From Pontiella desulfatans (lineage in GTDB: Bacteria; Verrucomicrobiota; Kiritimatiellia; Kiritimatiellales; Pontiellaceae), in assembly GCA_029287275.1 (NCBI GenBank), contig JARFRL010000451.1, positions 1-15,084 on the forward strand: DNA of 15,084 bases, read 5' to 3'. Made by a program: the position numbers and the translations under genes. Positions 13,945 through 15,084 of the stretch are shown piece by piece. The notes beneath the pieces were generated by a model. The model was not told where the DNA came from and ran no database searches. It worked only from the letters and a program-made list of their open reading frames with translations. Numbering within the stretch: position 1 is the first letter of the stretch; each line of letters begins with the position of its first letter.

Positions 13945-15084
13945 ATGCGGATAGTGATTATTGGAGCGGGCAACGCGGGCCGACAGTTGGCCAAACGCCT
14001 GTGCGAAGAGAAACACAGCGTGGTGATGGTCGACGCGGATCCGCTCGCTTTGGCGCAGGCCGAGGCGGGGCTGGACGTGCTGAGCGTTTGCGGGCAAGGA
14101 TCGAACCCCGCGGTGCTCGAGGAGGCGCAGGCCGAGAAGTCGGACTTGCTCATCGCCGTCACCGACAACGACGAGGTCAACATCCTCGCCTGTCTGCTCG
14201 GCCACGCCGCGGGCGTGAAGGGCAAGATCGCCCGCGTCACGAACCCCGCGTTTTTGAACAGCTCGTCGAGCTATGACCTCAAGAAGATGGGCATCGATCT
14301 GGTCATCAACCAGAAACACGAGTGCGCCCGCGAGGTCTACAACATGCTCCAGATGCCCGGCGCGCTCGAGGCGTTCGACCTGTTCGCGGGCAAGGTGATG
14401 GTCGCCGGATTCAGCGTCAACGGAATGAGTCCGCTGCTCGACCGCACGCCCGCCGAGTGCGACCGGCTCGATCTGATTCAAAGCGTGCGCGTCATCGCGA
14501 TCCGCCGCGGCGAGGAGTTGGTGGTTCCGCGGGGCGAAACCGTCTTCAAGAAACAGGACATCGTCTACCTCGTCGGTCAGCGCGCCGACATCGCGAATTT
14601 TTTCAAATGGGTGCACCCCGACATCGAGCCGTTCGAGAAGGTGATCATCGCCGGGGGCGGCGACCTGGGGCTCATGCTCGCGAAGTTCATCGAGAACGAC
14701 ATCGACACCGTGCTGCTGGAACAAGACGAGGACCGCGCCAAATTCTGCTCCGGCGAGCTCAACAAGACGCTCGTGCTGCGCGCCGACGCGCTGACGGAAA
14801 GCGCGCTCGAGGAGTCCGGCCTGCACGACCGCACGGCGTTCGTCGCGCTCACCGGCGACGACGAAGGCAACATCATGAACTGTCTGATGGCGCAGAAAAA
14901 AGGCGCCTCGTTCACCGCCACGCAGATCACGCGCACCGATTTCATTCCCGTGGTGGAACAGCTCTACCTCGTGAACCGCGTGGTCAGTCCCTACATCTCG
15001 ACCGCCAACGCCATTCTGCACTGGCTGCGCTCCAAGAAAGCCCGCGCCGCCTCGTTGCTGCACAACCTGCCCGGCGAGCTGCTC
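13945..15084 (+). CDS. trkA: Trk potassium uptake regulator TrkA, 3'-truncated by the window
   Basis: Peripheral cytoplasmic NAD(H)-binding subunit that gates the TrkH/TrkG potassium channel. The frame is open from ATG 13945 to the window edge (380 codons); complete TrkA proteins are about 450-460 aa, so the end is cut off by the window. The first RCK_N Rossmann domain starts with VIIGAGNAGRQLA (glycines 7, 9, 12) and has acidic Asp30 after the second strand. An RCK_C domain follows at about 140-225. A second RCK_N begins with VIIAGGGDLGLMLA (237-242). This duplicated N-C-N-C layout separates TrkA from single-domain KtrA. GAGGGA lies 5 nt upstream. It diverges from the glycogen operon. A trkH/trkG channel gene would be expected nearby but is not in view. 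The long opposing frame on the minus strand is a codon-bias shadow. Confidence 0.95.
   Translation, partial: MRIVIIGAGNAGRQLAKRLCEEKHSVVMVDADPLALAQAEAGLDVLSVCGQGSNPAVLEEAQAEKSDLLIAVTDNDEVNILACLLGHAAGVKGKIARVTNPAFLNSSSSYDLKKMGIDLVINQKHECAREVYNMLQMPGALEAFDLFAGKVMVAGFSVNGMSPLLDRTPAECDRLDLIQSVRVIAIRRGEELVVPRGETVFKKQDIVYLVGQRADIANFFKWVHPDIEPFEKVIIAGGGDLGLMLAKFIENDIDTVLLEQDEDRAKFCSGELNKTLVLRADALTESALEESGLHDRTAFVALTGDDEGNIMNCLMAQKKGASFTATQITRTDFIPVVEQLYLVNRVVSPYISTANAILHWLRSKKARAASLLHNLPGELL

Noticed and set aside
13774..15063. 429-codon minus-strand open frame opposite trkA
   Set aside because: The plus strand encodes a clear TrkA with two Rossmann motifs. The minus frame has no motif and would run through the divergent promoter region.

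Overview
The window (about 60% G+C by eye) is a chromosomal housekeeping segment from a bacterium with an outer membrane. No mobile element, tRNA, rRNA or CRISPR array was recognised. The acetolactate synthase sequence, the eukaryote-like branching enzyme and the very long GH13-GH133 debranching protein together suggest the PVC superphylum, with Lentisphaerota or Kiritimatiellota as my best guess. This is an impression from protein style, not a search result.

Layout. Bases 1-223 hold the 3' end of a PTS EIIA (type 2) domain protein. It converges on a small conserved TPR-like protein (237-473, minus). A predicted outer-membrane beta-barrel protein follows (535-1437, plus). Next comes ilvB-ilvH (1576-3920, plus), encoding both subunits of acetolactate synthase. 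Its 119-bp internal gap carries an unusual GGTCGAAGGTC-type inverted repeat, and it ends in a strong bidirectional terminator. From there to 13771 everything lies on the minus strand. In transcription order these are a 1401-aa debranching enzyme, glycogen synthase (glgA), branching enzyme (glgB) and, after a 197-bp gap, a 567-aa protein with a degenerate histidine-kinase dimerisation helix. Diverging from the debranching gene, trkA (13945 to the window end, plus) encodes the NAD-binding potassium-uptake regulator and is cut by the window edge.

How the genes work together. GlgA elongates alpha-1,4-glucan from a sugar nucleotide, GlgB adds alpha-1,6 branches, and the long fusion protein should remove branches by combined transferase and glucosidase activities. 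They form a compact operon: there are 64 bp between the first two genes, and glgB is probably coupled translationally to glgA because its Shine-Dalgarno overlaps the glgA stop codon. No glgC or glgP is present, so precursor supply and phosphorolysis must be encoded elsewhere. IlvB/IlvH make the first common intermediates of valine, leucine and isoleucine.

Most notable points: a eukaryote-like branching enzyme and a GDE-like bifunctional debranching enzyme sit beside a bacterial GT5 synthase; GlgA has a histone-H1-like Lys/Ala tail; a non-phosphorylatable HisKA-like protein lies next to the glycogen genes; and the ilvB-ilvH gap contains structured repeats. I found no clear sign of a wholly new multi-gene system.
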